Below are positions 44,485 to 55,534 of a DNA stretch of 64,000 nt, in pieces; within the stretch, counting starts at the first letter, position 1; each line of letters starts with the position of its first letter. This DNA is from Caldilineaceae bacterium (GTDB lineage Bacteria; Chloroflexota; Anaerolineae; Caldilineales; Caldilineaceae). The stretch is taken from positions 70,856 through 134,855 of the forward strand of contig JACKBA010000016.1 of NCBI GenBank assembly GCA_020634815.1. Direction: 5' to 3'. Below the pieces are notes generated by a model that saw only the letters and a program-made list of their open reading frames with translations, ran no database searches and was not told the origin of the DNA. A program made the translations under genes and the position numbers.

Positions 44485-44949
44485 TTACGCCGTGCTTGGT
44501 TCCGGCACGCCCTTGCCGAGCTTCTTGCACAGGTCGCCGAGCTGGATCTGCTCCTCCGGCGTGAGGGCGGCCATCTCTTCGGTCACGGCCTGCACATGGC
44601 CGGGGAAGATCCCCTCGATCAGGTCACGCCCTTCGTCGGTCAGCTCGACCATGACCACGCGGCGATCGTTCGGGTCACGGCGCCGGCGCACGAGGTCGCG
44701 CTTCTCCAGGTTGTCGATGACGAGCGTGGTGTTCCCGCCACTCTTGAGCAGCTTGCCGCAAATGTCCGTCTGCGACATGGTGCCCAGGTGGTAGATCGCC
44801 TCGAGCGTGCCGAACTGGCTCACGGTGAGGTCGGGGTGGGTGTTGTGATGGGCGATGCGCGCCAGCAGGGTGTTGGTGGCTCGCGTCAGCTTGATAAGGG
44901 TGTCGAGGGCCAGAATCTCTTCCGGCTCTCCCGCAAAATGAGTAGGCAT
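44485..44949 (-). CDS. MarR family transcriptional regulator
   Basis: A 154-residue winged-helix dimer. The recognition region is MSQTDICGKLLKSGGNTTLV, and the wing is RRRRDPNDRRVVMVELTDEG, with the DxRxxxVxLT signature. It starts at ATG 44949, seven bases after the stop of the NAD(P)-binding gene, so the two form an operon. A palindrome next to the operon promoter at 45654-45669 is a plausible autoregulatory operator. The ligand is unknown. Confidence 0.92.
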   Translation of the reverse strand: MPTHFAGEPEEILALDTLIKLTRATNTLLARIAHHNTHPDLTVSQFGTLEAIYHLGTMSQTDICGKLLKSGGNTTLVIDNLEKRDLVRRRRDPNDRRVVMVELTDEGRDLIEGIFPGHVQAVTEEMAALTPEEQIQLGDLCKKLGKGVPEPSTA

Positions 44950-44956
44950 GATGATT

Positions 44957-45583
44957 TCATCCGGCAATGCCGACCCGCTGGCGACAATAGTCCAGCGAGC
45001 CGAGCAGCTTATAGACAAAGTGACCCACATCGGCGTAGGTCACGCGCGTCGACGATGGCGGCAGGAAATCGGCCTCCGTGCGCACGTCGCCCGTGGCCGG
45101 TGCCTCGGTCATGGCGCCGGGGCAGACCAGCGTCCAGTCCAGCCGCGACTGGCGCAGACAGTCGTACATGCGCAGATGTTCGGCCGCGTAGGGCAGGAAG
45201 GCCGGGTTGAAGTCGGGCGCCTCCATGCGCAGGCGATCGGCGCTGCGATCCTCCAGAATGCCGGCGCCGGCCACTGCCACCAGACGCTGCACGCCCGACC
45301 CTTCCATGGCGTTGACGATGTTGGCCGTGGCCATGGAGAGCGCTTCCGGCTGCACGTTGTCGCCCAATCCCAGGGCGCTGGCCACGACGTCGCACTCGCG
45401 CATGGTGTAGGCGACCATCTCGGCGTCGAGCGCATCGCCCAGGAAGAGCGTGACGTACTCGCGATCGGGCGTCAGGCGCGCCGGGTTGCGCACGAGGACG
45501 CACACCGCTTGCCGCTCCAGGATTGCGGCATGCAAAATATGGCGGCCTGTCCGTCCGGTTGCGCCAAACAAGGCGATTTTCAT
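44957..45583 (-). CDS. NAD(P)-binding atypical SDR, NmrA/biliverdin reductase B-like
   Basis: A 208-residue Rossmann protein with the nucleotide motif MKIALFGATGRTGRHIL (GxxGxxG) and the phrases RNPARL, DVVASALG and VCPGAMTEAP, characteristic of the NAD(P)H-binding 10 family. It lacks a YxxxK catalytic pair. It may act as a redox sensor or flavin/quinone reductase. It is the first gene of an operon with marR and diverges from the gene at 45675. Confidence 0.87.
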   Translation of the reverse strand: MKIALFGATGRTGRHILHAAILERQAVCVLVRNPARLTPDREYVTLFLGDALDAEMVAYTMRECDVVASALGLGDNVQPEALSMATANIVNAMEGSGVQRLVAVAGAGILEDRSADRLRMEAPDFNPAFLPYAAEHLRMYDCLRQSRLDWTLVCPGAMTEAPATGDVRTEADFLPPSSTRVTYADVGHFVYKLLGSLDYCRQRVGIAG

Positions 45584-45624
45584 TGCGCTCTTCCTCTGGT
45601 ATGATTACGCCCGCCGGTGCTCCT

Positions 45625-45653
45625 ACCTTAGCGGAAATACCTGCTGCTGTCAA
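45625..45653 (-). promoter_or_regulatory. Promoter of the NmrA-marR operon
   Basis: A perfect TTGACA at 45648-45653, a 17-base spacer and a poor -10 TAAGGT at 45625-45630. Confidence 0.5.
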
Positions 45654-45669
45654 TTCATACAAGTTTGAA
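45654..45669. promoter_or_regulatory. Candidate MarR operator palindrome
   Basis: TTCATACAAGTTTGAA is an imperfect 16-bp palindrome (six of eight pairs) lying directly against the -35 box of the operon and five bases before the divergent start codon at 45675. Confidence 0.5.
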
Positions 45670-45674
45670 CAATC

Positions 45675-46235
45675 ATGAGCCTCTACCTTTGTTCCGACGG
45701 CGACGCGTTGCGCCTGCTCCTGCGCGACCATGCCGAACCACTCACATGGCTGGCGGCCGAGCCGGGCGCCGGCGACACGCCTGACCCTGGCCGCCCGCTG
45801 GAAATCGTCGTCTGGAACGGGCAGGCGCTCCCGGGCGCAGACGGCACGCTGATCATCGCGCTCGACGCTGCGGCGTTGCCGGACGAGAGCCGCCGCGCGC
45901 TACATGATGCCGTGCAGCAGCGGCTGGCTGGCGCCGCGCCGGTTGTCATCGCCGCCGAGGCGCTGGCGTTGGCCGGCGGGCTTGTTCCGTCCACCCACGT
46001 TGCGCCCGCGCCCCTGCCCGACAACCTGGGCCCGGCCCTGCTGCATGAGCTTGGCGTGCGCCGCCTGCTGGTGCTCTGCGGCACCGTTACCGTCTGTTTT
46101 GATGCGCCGGCCTCGGCGCTGTCCGTTCAGGGGCCCGGCAGTGTGTTTGCCGCGACGCTGCCGTCGACGGCGCAACTCGCCACCATCCCGCTCAGCGTCC
46201 ACGTGCTCGGCGGCGGCATGCGCCTACCCTGGTGA
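45675..46235 (+). CDS. Hypothetical protein upstream of the double SDR
   Basis: A 186-residue protein starting MSLYLCSDGDALRLLLRDHA, rich in Ala, Leu and Pro, without a signal peptide or membrane helix. The alternation of hydrophobic strands and alanine-rich helices suggests an alpha/beta fold. I do not recognise a family. It is divergent from the NmrA-marR operon, adjacent to the palindrome, and four bases upstream of the SDR gene, so it is probably in that operon and under MarR control (inference). Confidence 0.7.
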   Translation: MSLYLCSDGDALRLLLRDHAEPLTWLAAEPGAGDTPDPGRPLEIVVWNGQALPGADGTLIIALDAAALPDESRRALHDAVQQRLAGAAPVVIAAEALALAGGLVPSTHVAPAPLPDNLGPALLHELGVRRLLVLCGTVTVCFDAPASALSVQGPGSVFAATLPSTAQLATIPLSVHVLGGGMRLPW

Positions 46236-46239
46236 CACC

Positions 46240-47805
46240 ATGCACACCGTTCTGATCACGGGCGCCACCGATGGCCTCGGCCTGGCGCTGGCCCGGCGCT
46301 ACCGCGCGCAAGGCAGCGTCGTGCTCATGGTCGGACGCCGGCCAATAGCTGCGCTCGATCCCGCTTTCTTCACGCCGGAGAACTACTGCCAGGTTGATCT
46401 GGCGCTACCGGATGCCGCGCCGCGCGTGGCTGCCTGGCTGGATGCACGCGGTATCCGCGCGCTCGACCTGCTCATCCACAATGCCGGGATCGGCTATGTC
46501 GGCGACCTGGAGCGCCAGGAACCTGACAACATCCGTGCGCTCGTCGACGTCAACCTGTGGGCGCCCATCGCACTTTCCCACGCGCTCTTCCCGTGCTTGC
46601 AGCGGGCGCAGGCGCGCTGCGTCTTCATCAGCTCGGTCGCGGCGGACCTGCCCGGCCCGCGTTACGCCGTCTACACGGCAACCAAGGCCGCGCTGGATGG
46701 CTTTGCGCGCAACTGGCGCGCCGAGTTACGCGCCGACGGCTCGGGCGTCACCGTGCAGGTGATTCACCCCGGCGCGGTGCGTACCGCCATGCACGCCAAG
46801 AGCGGCGCCGACCCGGCCGCACTGGGCTGGGAGCGCTTCCCGACGCCGGAGGATGTCGCTGCCGCCATCGAGGCTGCCATTCTGCGCAGCCCGCGCGACG
46901 TAACGATCGGTGCGGCCAACCGGCTGGCACGCCGCGCCGGTCGCACCATGCCGGGCGTGGTCGACCGGCTGGTGGCGTTGCGGCGATCGCCTGCTCCTGC
47001 GCTGCCACCGCCCGACGCGCTGCCGCACGCCCTGATCACCGGCGCCGCGGATGGCATCGGCCGCGCGCTGGCCTTGCGCTTTGCCGGCGCCGGCTACCTT
47101 GTCAGCGGCGTAGACCGCGACGTCGCCCGCGCAACGCAGACGCAGGGCGACATCATCAACCGCGGCGGGCAGGCGCGCTTCACCACCGCCGATCTTGCCG
47201 CGCGCGACGGCGTCGGCGATGTGGTGCGCGCCGCTGCCGGCTGGCCGCCTGTCGACGTGCTGATCCACAACGCCGGCATCAGTTGTGTCGGCCGCTTTGT
47301 CGATTCCGACCTGGCGCGCCAGCGCACCGTCGTCGATGTCAACCTGGTGGCGCCGCTGCACATGACGGCCGGCCTGCTGCGCGATGGTGCGATCGCAGCC
47401 GGCGCCATGCTCGTCTTCATCTCCTCGCTCTCGCACTTTCTCGGCTATCCGGGCGCGTCCGTCTATGCGGCGACCAAGGATGGCCTGGCCGCGTATGCGC
47501 GCAGCGTGCGCGTGGCACTGGCCGGCGCGCAGGTGGGCGTGCTGGTCGTCTATCCCGGCCCGACGCGCACCGCGCACGCCCGCCAGTACAGCCCCGATAA
47601 CCGCCGCGAGCAGCGGCGCATGCCGCCGGAGACGCTGGCCGATCTCATCTTTGCCGCCGTGCAAGAACGCCGCAGCGCGCTGATTCCCGGCGCCGGCAAC
47701 CGCGTGGCGGCGAGCCTTGGCCAACTGGCGCCCGGCCTCATGGCCGGCATCATGCGGCGCACGCTGTACGCACCGCTGACACGCACGCGGCACGAGCGGC
47801 CGTGA
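46240..47805 (+). CDS. Tandem two-domain short-chain dehydrogenase
   Basis: A 521-residue protein containing two complete classical SDR domains. The first has TGATDGLG at 7-14, NAG at 81-83, SS at 131-132 and Tyr145-Lys149. The second has TGAADGIG at 267-274, NAG at 344-346 and Tyr409-Lys413. Both catalytic sets look intact. Most SDRs are single-domain tetramers, so this fusion is an internal pseudo-dimer; the substrates are unknown. The GNAT gene overlaps its stop (GTGA). Confidence 0.9.
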   Translation: MHTVLITGATDGLGLALARRYRAQGSVVLMVGRRPIAALDPAFFTPENYCQVDLALPDAAPRVAAWLDARGIRALDLLIHNAGIGYVGDLERQEPDNIRALVDVNLWAPIALSHALFPCLQRAQARCVFISSVAADLPGPRYAVYTATKAALDGFARNWRAELRADGSGVTVQVIHPGAVRTAMHAKSGADPAALGWERFPTPEDVAAAIEAAILRSPRDVTIGAANRLARRAGRTMPGVVDRLVALRRSPAPALPPPDALPHALITGAADGIGRALALRFAGAGYLVSGVDRDVARATQTQGDIINRGGQARFTTADLAARDGVGDVVRAAAGWPPVDVLIHNAGISCVGRFVDSDLARQRTVVDVNLVAPLHMTAGLLRDGAIAAGAMLVFISSLSHFLGYPGASVYAATKDGLAAYARSVRVALAGAQVGVLVVYPGPTRTAHARQYSPDNRREQRRMPPETLADLIFAAVQERRSALIPGAGNRVAASLGQLAPGLMAGIMRRTLYAPLTRTRHERP

Positions 47806-48632
47806 CGCTCGCCGCGCCCCTCCTTGCCCTTGATGCAGCCCTGGCGCGCCGGCTGGAACAGGCCGAGGCGACGACGACCGCGCGCTACACTGCCGCGCAG
47901 GCGCTGCTCGATCCCGCCTCCGGCAGCACGGCCAGCACGATCGGCGACGGGCTGGCGTTCTTTGCGGGCGCGGGCTCGCCCATCAACCGCGTCGTCGGGC
48001 TTGGCACCGCGCAGCCGGTCAGCCCGGCGCTCGTCGCCGCGTGCGAGGCGTTCTATGCCGCGCGCGGCGAGGCTTGCCGCATCGATCTCTGCCCCGCGGC
48101 CCATCCGTCGCTCACCGTGCTTCTTGCTGAGCGCGGCTATGCGGCGGCGCTTTCCAAGCACGTATTCGTGCTTTCGCTGGCAGAGTGGGATTCAGCGGCA
48201 GCCGGCGGTTCGACAATCGCGGTCAGCGCCATCACGCCGGACGAGGCGGAGTTGTGGGCGGATACGCTCGCCGCGGCAGGAGATGACGGCAGGCTAAATC
48301 TCGCCGCCCGTGCCATTGCCCTGCCCAACCCGCACAAAGCGGACACGATCTGCTTTGTGGCGCGAGTCGGCGGGCTGCCCGCCGGCGGCGGGGCGCTGGC
48401 GCTGGTCGACGGCGTGGCTATCTGCTACTCGACGGCGGTGCGGCCGGCCATGCGCCGCCAGGGCGTGCAGCGCGCGCTGCTCGATGCACGCCTGGCCTAC
48501 GCACGTGACCGCGGCTGCAACCTGGCGCTCGTCCAGACGACGCCGGGCAGCGCATCGCAGCGCAACGTCGCGCGCTGTGGCTTTCAGCTTGCCTACACCA
48601 AAGTCACGATGATGCGCCCCGTTCCTGGCTAG
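47802..48632 (+). CDS. GNAT N-acetyltransferase
   Basis: A 276-residue protein starting at GTG 47802, overlapping the SDR stop. The C-terminal 130 residues form the GNAT core, with the acetyl-CoA loop VRPAMRRQGVQRALL and the tail SASQRNVARCGFQLAYTKV that is typical of the fold. The N-terminal half is a divergent GNAT-like or cap domain. The acceptor is unknown. It is cotranscribed with the double SDR and the hypothetical gene. Confidence 0.85.
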   Translation: MTLAAPLLALDAALARRLEQAEATTTARYTAAQALLDPASGSTASTIGDGLAFFAGAGSPINRVVGLGTAQPVSPALVAACEAFYAARGEACRIDLCPAAHPSLTVLLAERGYAAALSKHVFVLSLAEWDSAAAGGSTIAVSAITPDEAELWADTLAAAGDDGRLNLAARAIALPNPHKADTICFVARVGGLPAGGGALALVDGVAICYSTAVRPAMRRQGVQRALLDARLAYARDRGCNLALVQTTPGSASQRNVARCGFQLAYTKVTMMRPVPG

Positions 48633-48641
48633 GTGGCGGAT

Positions 48642-48669
48642 TGGCGAAGGCGCGACGCGCACTATACTA
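48642..48669 (+). promoter_or_regulatory. Candidate promoter of the Cys/Met PLP enzyme gene
   Basis: TTGGCG at 48642-48647, a 16-base spacer and TATACT at 48664-48669 (or TACTAT two bases on). The leader of about 120 bases has two small GC hairpins; no known riboswitch is recognised. Confidence 0.5.
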
Positions 48670-48797
48670 TAAAGACAGGGTAAGCGACGCGACCACCAGC
48701 CGCCATCCGGTGCTGGGGTCCGGTCTGCTTCGTTTGCCGGCTCGTTCCCATCCAATCGTCAATTATCCCGGTCACCACATGTCAACGGAGACAAGCC

Positions 48798-50084
<1,287 letters not shown>

Positions 50085-50320
50085 ATGTGAGAAGGTGAGG
50101 GGATGACAAAATGACAAGATGACAAGGTGACAAGGTGACAATATGAAGCCAACGGTCAATGGTCAACGGTTAATTGTCAATGGTCGATTCATGGCCTCAT
50201 CCCCTCATCCCCTCACCCCCTCATCCCCTCATCCCTTCATCCCATCACCCCATCACCCCTTCATCCCCTCATCCCCTCATCCCCTCATCCCCTCACCTTG
50301 TCACCCCTTCACCCCCTCCC
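50085..50320. repeat. Interspersed repeat family A, copy 5
   Basis: GATGACAAGATGACAAGG words, CAACGGTCAATGGTCAACGG, then a long run of CCCTCATCC units. It lies between two plus-strand genes. Confidence 0.75.
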
Positions 50321-50324
50321 CCAG

Positions 50325-50354
50325 TTCGCACGAATCTTGCGGGCTTGATACAAT
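50325..50354 (+). promoter_or_regulatory. Candidate promoter of the sugar ABC transporter operon
   Basis: TTCGCA at 50325-50330, an 18-base spacer and TACAAT at 50349-50354. The leader is about 75 bases. Confidence 0.5.
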
Positions 50355-50433
50355 CTATCTGTTGGTGAACCCCGCCGGCGTTGTTGTCAATCGCGTCGGT
50401 TCCGCATTACCCGATTCAATAAGGAGAACAAAG

Positions 50434-51786
50434 ATGAGAGCAAACTCACGACTCTGGCTGGTCTGGACGATGGTGCTCGTCCTGGCATTGGCCGTCGCAG
50501 GCTGTGCTGCGCCCGTGGCCGCACCGGCCGCGCCGGCGGCTGAAAGCGGCGGGGAAGCAGCCGCGCCGAGCGCCGAACCGGTCACAATCCAGGTCTTCTA
50601 TCCCGTGGCCGTCGATGCGCCCATTGCCCAGATTCTCAGCGGCTACGTCGAGGAATTCCAGGCCGCGAATCCCAACATCACCGTCGAGCCGGTCTTCTCC
50701 GGCGGCTACGGCGATGTGAAGACCGCCATCCAGACGACCATCGAGGGTGGCGGCGCACCGCCGGCCCTGGCCGTCATGCTGGCGACCGACATCTACGACC
50801 TGGTCAACGCCGGCTATATCGCGCCGCTCGACGACTTCATCGCCCAGAGCGACCCGGCCTATGTCGCCGACTTCCTGCCCGCGTTCATGGCCAATTCCGC
50901 CTACGACGGCCAGACGTGGAGCATTCCCTTCCAGCGCAGCGCCGTGGTGCTCTACTACAACGCCGACCTCTTCAAGGAAGCCGGGCTGGAGCCGCCGGTC
51001 GACTGGCAGAGCTGGGCCGAGGCTGCGCAGGCGCTGACGGTGCGTGATGGCGACAATGTCACGCGTTGGGGCATCGAGTTCTCGTCGGATTGGCCGTACT
51101 GGCTCTTCCAGCCGCTGGCCATCGGCGCCGGCCAGAACATCGTCGGCGACAACCCGACCGAGGTCTTCTTCGACACGCAGGCCATGCAGGACACGCTCCA
51201 GTTCTACAACGACCTGTCGCAGGTCTATCAGGCGACGCCGCCCGGCGTGCAGGCCAACTGGGGCCAGGGTCCGAGCGACCTCGCCAGCGGGCAGACGGCC
51301 ATGGTCGCCCATTCGACGGGCAGCCTGAGCGGTATCCTCAGCCAGGCCGACTTCGAGGTTGGCGTCATGCCTTATCCGGGCAAGGAAGCCGGTAGCTTCG
51401 CCAGCGTCCCCGGCGGCGGCAACCTCTACATCATGGACGGCGCCAGCGATGCCGAGAAGGCCGCGGCGTGGCAGTTCATCCAGTTCCTGACCGAGCCCGA
51501 CCGCGTGGCCGACTTCAGCATCCAGACCGGCTACATCCCGAACCGCAGCGCCGCCTTTGAGGCGCCGGCGTGGCAGGAGTACGTGGCCACGGTGCCGCAG
51601 GCGCAGGCCGCCGCCGATGCGTTGCAGTACGCGCAGGCCGAGTTCACCGTGGAGAACCTGGGCGAAGTGCGTACGATCCTGCACGACTACATTCACAAGG
51701 CGATCAACGGCGAGATGCCCGTCGCCGATGCCATGGCCGCGGCCCAGGCCGACGCCGAGGCAGCACTGGAGCCCTTCCAGCAGTAG
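50434..51786 (+). CDS. ABC transporter sugar-binding lipoprotein (family 1, UgpB-like)
   Basis: A 450-residue lipoprotein. AAGGAG lies eight bases before ATG 50434, and the signal peptide ends in AVAGC with Cys24, followed by an Ala/Pro linker. The mature domain has the hallmark ILSGYVEEFQAANPNITVEPVF, IPFQRSAVVLYYNADLFKEAGL, GQTAMVAHSTGSLSG and WQFIQFLTEPDRVADFS of UgpB/MalE-type proteins for sugars or glycerol 3-phosphate. It is first in an operon with two permeases; no ATPase gene follows, so a shared MsmK-type ATPase elsewhere is likely. Confidence 0.93.
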   Translation: MRANSRLWLVWTMVLVLALAVAGCAAPVAAPAAPAAESGGEAAAPSAEPVTIQVFYPVAVDAPIAQILSGYVEEFQAANPNITVEPVFSGGYGDVKTAIQTTIEGGGAPPALAVMLATDIYDLVNAGYIAPLDDFIAQSDPAYVADFLPAFMANSAYDGQTWSIPFQRSAVVLYYNADLFKEAGLEPPVDWQSWAEAAQALTVRDGDNVTRWGIEFSSDWPYWLFQPLAIGAGQNIVGDNPTEVFFDTQAMQDTLQFYNDLSQVYQATPPGVQANWGQGPSDLASGQTAMVAHSTGSLSGILSQADFEVGVMPYPGKEAGSFASVPGGGNLYIMDGASDAEKAAAWQFIQFLTEPDRVADFSIQTGYIPNRSAAFEAPAWQEYVATVPQAQAAADALQYAQAEFTVENLGEVRTILHDYIHKAINGEMPVADAMAAAQADAEAALEPFQQ

Positions 51787-51791
51787 GAAAT

Positions 51792-51891
51792 GATAGACCG
51801 CGGATTTGGCGGATTAGGCGGATCAACACGGATACAAAGCAATTCTGTGATCCGTGCCAATCCGCCAAATCCGTCTAATCCGTGGTCTATC
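51792..51891. repeat. Interspersed palindrome family B, copy 1
   Basis: The left arm, GATAGACCGCGGATTTGGCG onward, is mirrored by a right arm ending CCGTGGTCTATC; the two pair over about 40 bases with few mismatches. Other copies are at 54130 and 59476. It lies inside the ABC operon. Confidence 0.75.
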
Positions 51892-51917
51892 TTCGCATAC
51901 ACTTCCGAGATCCGCCC

Positions 51918-52829
51918 ATGAATGCATCTGCCCGTCCGCGGCGCCGGCGCGTGTCGCTGCTGCCCTATCTGCTCATCCTGCCGACCTTTGTCTTCGTCGC
52001 GCTCTTCACGATCTGGCCCATGCTCCTGGCGAGCTACCAGAGTCTCTTCTTGCAGCGGCTGAACATCGCGCGCTTTCGCACGCCCACCTTTATCGGCGCG
52101 CAGAACTACATCGATCTCTTCGGCGACGATCGCTTCCACCAGGTGATGGTCAACACGCTCCTCTACGTGCTGGGGACGGTGCCGCTGAGCGTGGTGCTGG
52201 GCTTCCTCTTTGCGCTGCTCGTGAATCGTGCGATGCGCGGCATCGGCCTGGCGCGCCTCTTCTTCTTCTACCCGACAATCCTGCCGCTGGTCAGTGCCGC
52301 GACGATCTGGATGTTCTTCTTCACGCCGGACTACGGCATCTTCAACACCGCCCTGCGCGCCATTGGCTACACGGGGCCGCAGAACTGGACGAGCAACCCC
52401 AACCTCGCGCTGATCTCGGTGATGATCGTGACGGTGTGGAAGAATGCCGGCTATTACATGATCTTCTACCTGGCCGGCTTGCAGGGGCTTCCGCAGGATG
52501 TTTTCGAGGCGGCCGCGCTCGACGGCGCCAGCGGCTGGCAGATGCTCTGGCGCATTACCTTCCCGCTGCTGCGCCGCACGACGCTCTTCGTGACGACGAT
52601 TGCCTTCATCAGCGCCTTCCAGACGGTCGACCACATCTTTGTACTTACGCAGGGCGGACCGGCCGGCGCCAGCAGCGTGCTGCTCTATTACCTGTGGGAG
52701 ATGCGCTTCGAGTTTCTCAACGTCGGCGCGGCGTCGGCCCTTACCGTCGTGCTCATCCTGGTACTGCTCGTCTTCACGTTGTCGAACTTCCTGATCTCCG
52801 AGCAGCGGGAGGATGCCTATGCCAAGTAA
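51918..52829 (+). CDS. Sugar ABC transporter permease (UgpA-like)
   Basis: A 303-residue protein of six helices with a basic N-terminus (ARPRRRRVSLLPYLLILP). The cytoplasmic EAA loop, EAAALDGASGWQMLWRITFP, docks the ATPase. It belongs to the MalF/UgpA branch. ATG 51918 is preferred over the earlier in-frame start, which lies within the palindromic repeat. It overlaps the second permease gene by eleven bases. Confidence 0.93.
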   Translation: MNASARPRRRRVSLLPYLLILPTFVFVALFTIWPMLLASYQSLFLQRLNIARFRTPTFIGAQNYIDLFGDDRFHQVMVNTLLYVLGTVPLSVVLGFLFALLVNRAMRGIGLARLFFFYPTILPLVSAATIWMFFFTPDYGIFNTALRAIGYTGPQNWTSNPNLALISVMIVTVWKNAGYYMIFYLAGLQGLPQDVFEAAALDGASGWQMLWRITFPLLRRTTLFVTTIAFISAFQTVDHIFVLTQGGPAGASSVLLYYLWEMRFEFLNVGAASALTVVLILVLLVFTLSNFLISEQREDAYAK

Positions 52830-53670
52830 AGTCGCCCCGCGCTCATTCGGCGCACGGCTGGGCAGCGTGCTGCTGACGATCTTCACCTTTGTGCTGGTGA
52901 TCCTGTGGGCGGTGCCCATGGCGTGGGCGGTCGTCGCCTCGCTGCGCCCGCCGACGGATCCGCTCGGGCGCGGCGACGTGTGGTTCGCCTTTCCGCTCAC
53001 GCTGGAAAACTATGCGCGGGCGCTGACGCTGGCGCCCTTCGGCCAGTACTACGTCAACACCGTCGTTGTCATTCTCATGATCCTCACCGTGCAGATGGTG
53101 ACGGTGACGCTCGCCGCCTTTGCCTTCGCCCACTACGACTTTCGCGGCAAGCGCGTGCTCTTCTACCTGGTGCTCTTGCAGTTGATGATCCCGACGACCG
53201 CGCTGCTGGCGCCCAACTTCTCGACCATTCGCTTCCTGGGGCTCTTCGACACGCGGCTGGCGATCGCGATTCCCTACTTTGGCTCGGCTTTCGGCACCTT
53301 CCTGCTGCGCCAGCTCTTCCTGGAGATCCCGCGCGACCTGGTCGACGCTGGTGTCATGGATGGCTGCCGCTGGTGGCAGTTGCTGCGCCACATCTACCTG
53401 CCGCCCGCCGTGCCGACGCTCATCGCCTTTGGCCTCTCGTCGACCGCCTGGCACTGGAACGAGTTCCTGTGGCCGCTGGTCATCACCAACAGCGACAAGG
53501 CGCGGCCGCTCACGGCGGGTCTCGTGCGCTTCACCCAGCTCGGCGAGATCGGTGCACAGTGGGCGCTCCTCTCCGCCGCCACGCTCATCGTGATCCTGCC
53601 GCTCTTCGTCGTGTTCTTGTTCTTCCAGAAGCGGTTTATTCAGAGCTTTGTCTATTCGGGGATCAAGTAG
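52819..53670 (+). CDS. Sugar ABC transporter permease (UgpE-like)
   Basis: A 283-residue permease of the MalG/UgpE branch. It has six helices and the ATPase-docking loop DAGVMDGCRWWQLLRHIYLP, with the conserved Gly. The C-terminus ends QKRFIQSFVYSGIK, a typical ending of this branch. ATG 52819 sits six bases after GGGAGG; the ATG at 52813 is too close to that site. It is last in the operon. Confidence 0.93.
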   Translation: MPSKVAPRSFGARLGSVLLTIFTFVLVILWAVPMAWAVVASLRPPTDPLGRGDVWFAFPLTLENYARALTLAPFGQYYVNTVVVILMILTVQMVTVTLAAFAFAHYDFRGKRVLFYLVLLQLMIPTTALLAPNFSTIRFLGLFDTRLAIAIPYFGSAFGTFLLRQLFLEIPRDLVDAGVMDGCRWWQLLRHIYLPPAVPTLIAFGLSSTAWHWNEFLWPLVITNSDKARPLTAGLVRFTQLGEIGAQWALLSAATLIVILPLFVVFLFFQKRFIQSFVYSGIK

Positions 53671-53698
53671 CGGGTCGCGTGTCGCTTTTGTCTTGCAG

Positions 53699-53803
53699 GG
53701 CAAGCGCGCTGATTTCCATCGCCCTCATCCCGGCAAGGAGGCTAAACGCTACCAGGTGCGTGCGGTGCGCGAGTTTCTAGAATCTGTTGGGATCATGCCA
53801 TGA
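53699..53803 (+). pseudogene. HicA-like toxin remnant, 5' truncated
   Basis: The frame ending at 53803 encodes ADFHRPHPGKEAKRYQVRAV then REFLESVGI, which reads as the C-terminal half of a HicA/YcfA-type toxin. There is no start codon and no N-terminal half; the fragment begins right after the permease gene. It overlaps the HicB start by ATGA, the usual toxin-antitoxin coupling. The toxin has probably been deleted while the antitoxin remains. Confidence 0.55.
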
Positions 53804-54132
53804 CGAATCAACTCACCTATAAAGGCTACACGGCGATAATCACGTTCGACGCCGACGATCGGCTTTTCTTTGGTCGTCTGGTTGGCATTGAGGATATCGT
53901 CACGTTTCATGGTGAAACGGTCGACGAACTGGTGCAGGCGTTTGAAGCTGCGGTCGATGGATATCTCGAAATGTCTACAAATCTGGGACGCCAGCCGCAG
54001 AAGCCATTCTCCGGCCGCATCACCGTACGTATCCCTCCCAGCGCGCAGGCCAAAGCTGCCGCACGCGCCGCCGAGGAAGGCAAAAGTCTGGCGCGCTGGG
54101 CGCAGGAACAGCTCGTGCGCGCACTGGAATAG
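53800..54132 (+). CDS. hicB: HicB family antitoxin
   Basis: A 110-residue protein with the N-terminal partial RNase H-like fold (YKGYTAIITFDADDRLFFGR, VTFHGETVDELVQAFEAAVD, the EAL-type hairpin) and a C-terminal HicB/Arc-like DNA-binding segment (SGRITVRIPPSAQAKAAA, then EGKSLARWAQEQL). HicB neutralises HicA and represses the operon. Here the toxin partner is reduced to a remnant, so it is an orphan antitoxin. Confidence 0.9.
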   Translation: MTNQLTYKGYTAIITFDADDRLFFGRLVGIEDIVTFHGETVDELVQAFEAAVDGYLEMSTNLGRQPQKPFSGRITVRIPPSAQAKAAARAAEEGKSLARWAQEQLVRALE

Positions 54133-54202
54133 AACACGAATTGGGCGGATTCACGCGGATCACTCGAATCCGTGTAAATCTGCCCAATCCGTCTAATCTG
54201 CG
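54130..54202. repeat. Interspersed palindrome family B, copy 2
   Basis: GGGCGGATTCACGCGGAT faces ATCCGTGTAAATCTGCCC. It separates hicB from the converging purA gene and may serve as a terminator substitute. Confidence 0.65.
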
Positions 54203-54217
54203 CTCTCTTCTTCCTCT

Positions 54218-55489
<1,272 letters not shown>

Positions 55490-55534
55490 GGTGGTTCCCC
55501 TTTTTCTCTTGAATAATGGCTTGAGGAAAACGGT

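Noticed and set aside
48675..48797. SAM riboswitch upstream of the Cys/Met PLP enzyme
   Set aside because: The leader shows two small hairpins but none of the conserved SAM-I, SAM-II or SAM-IV words.
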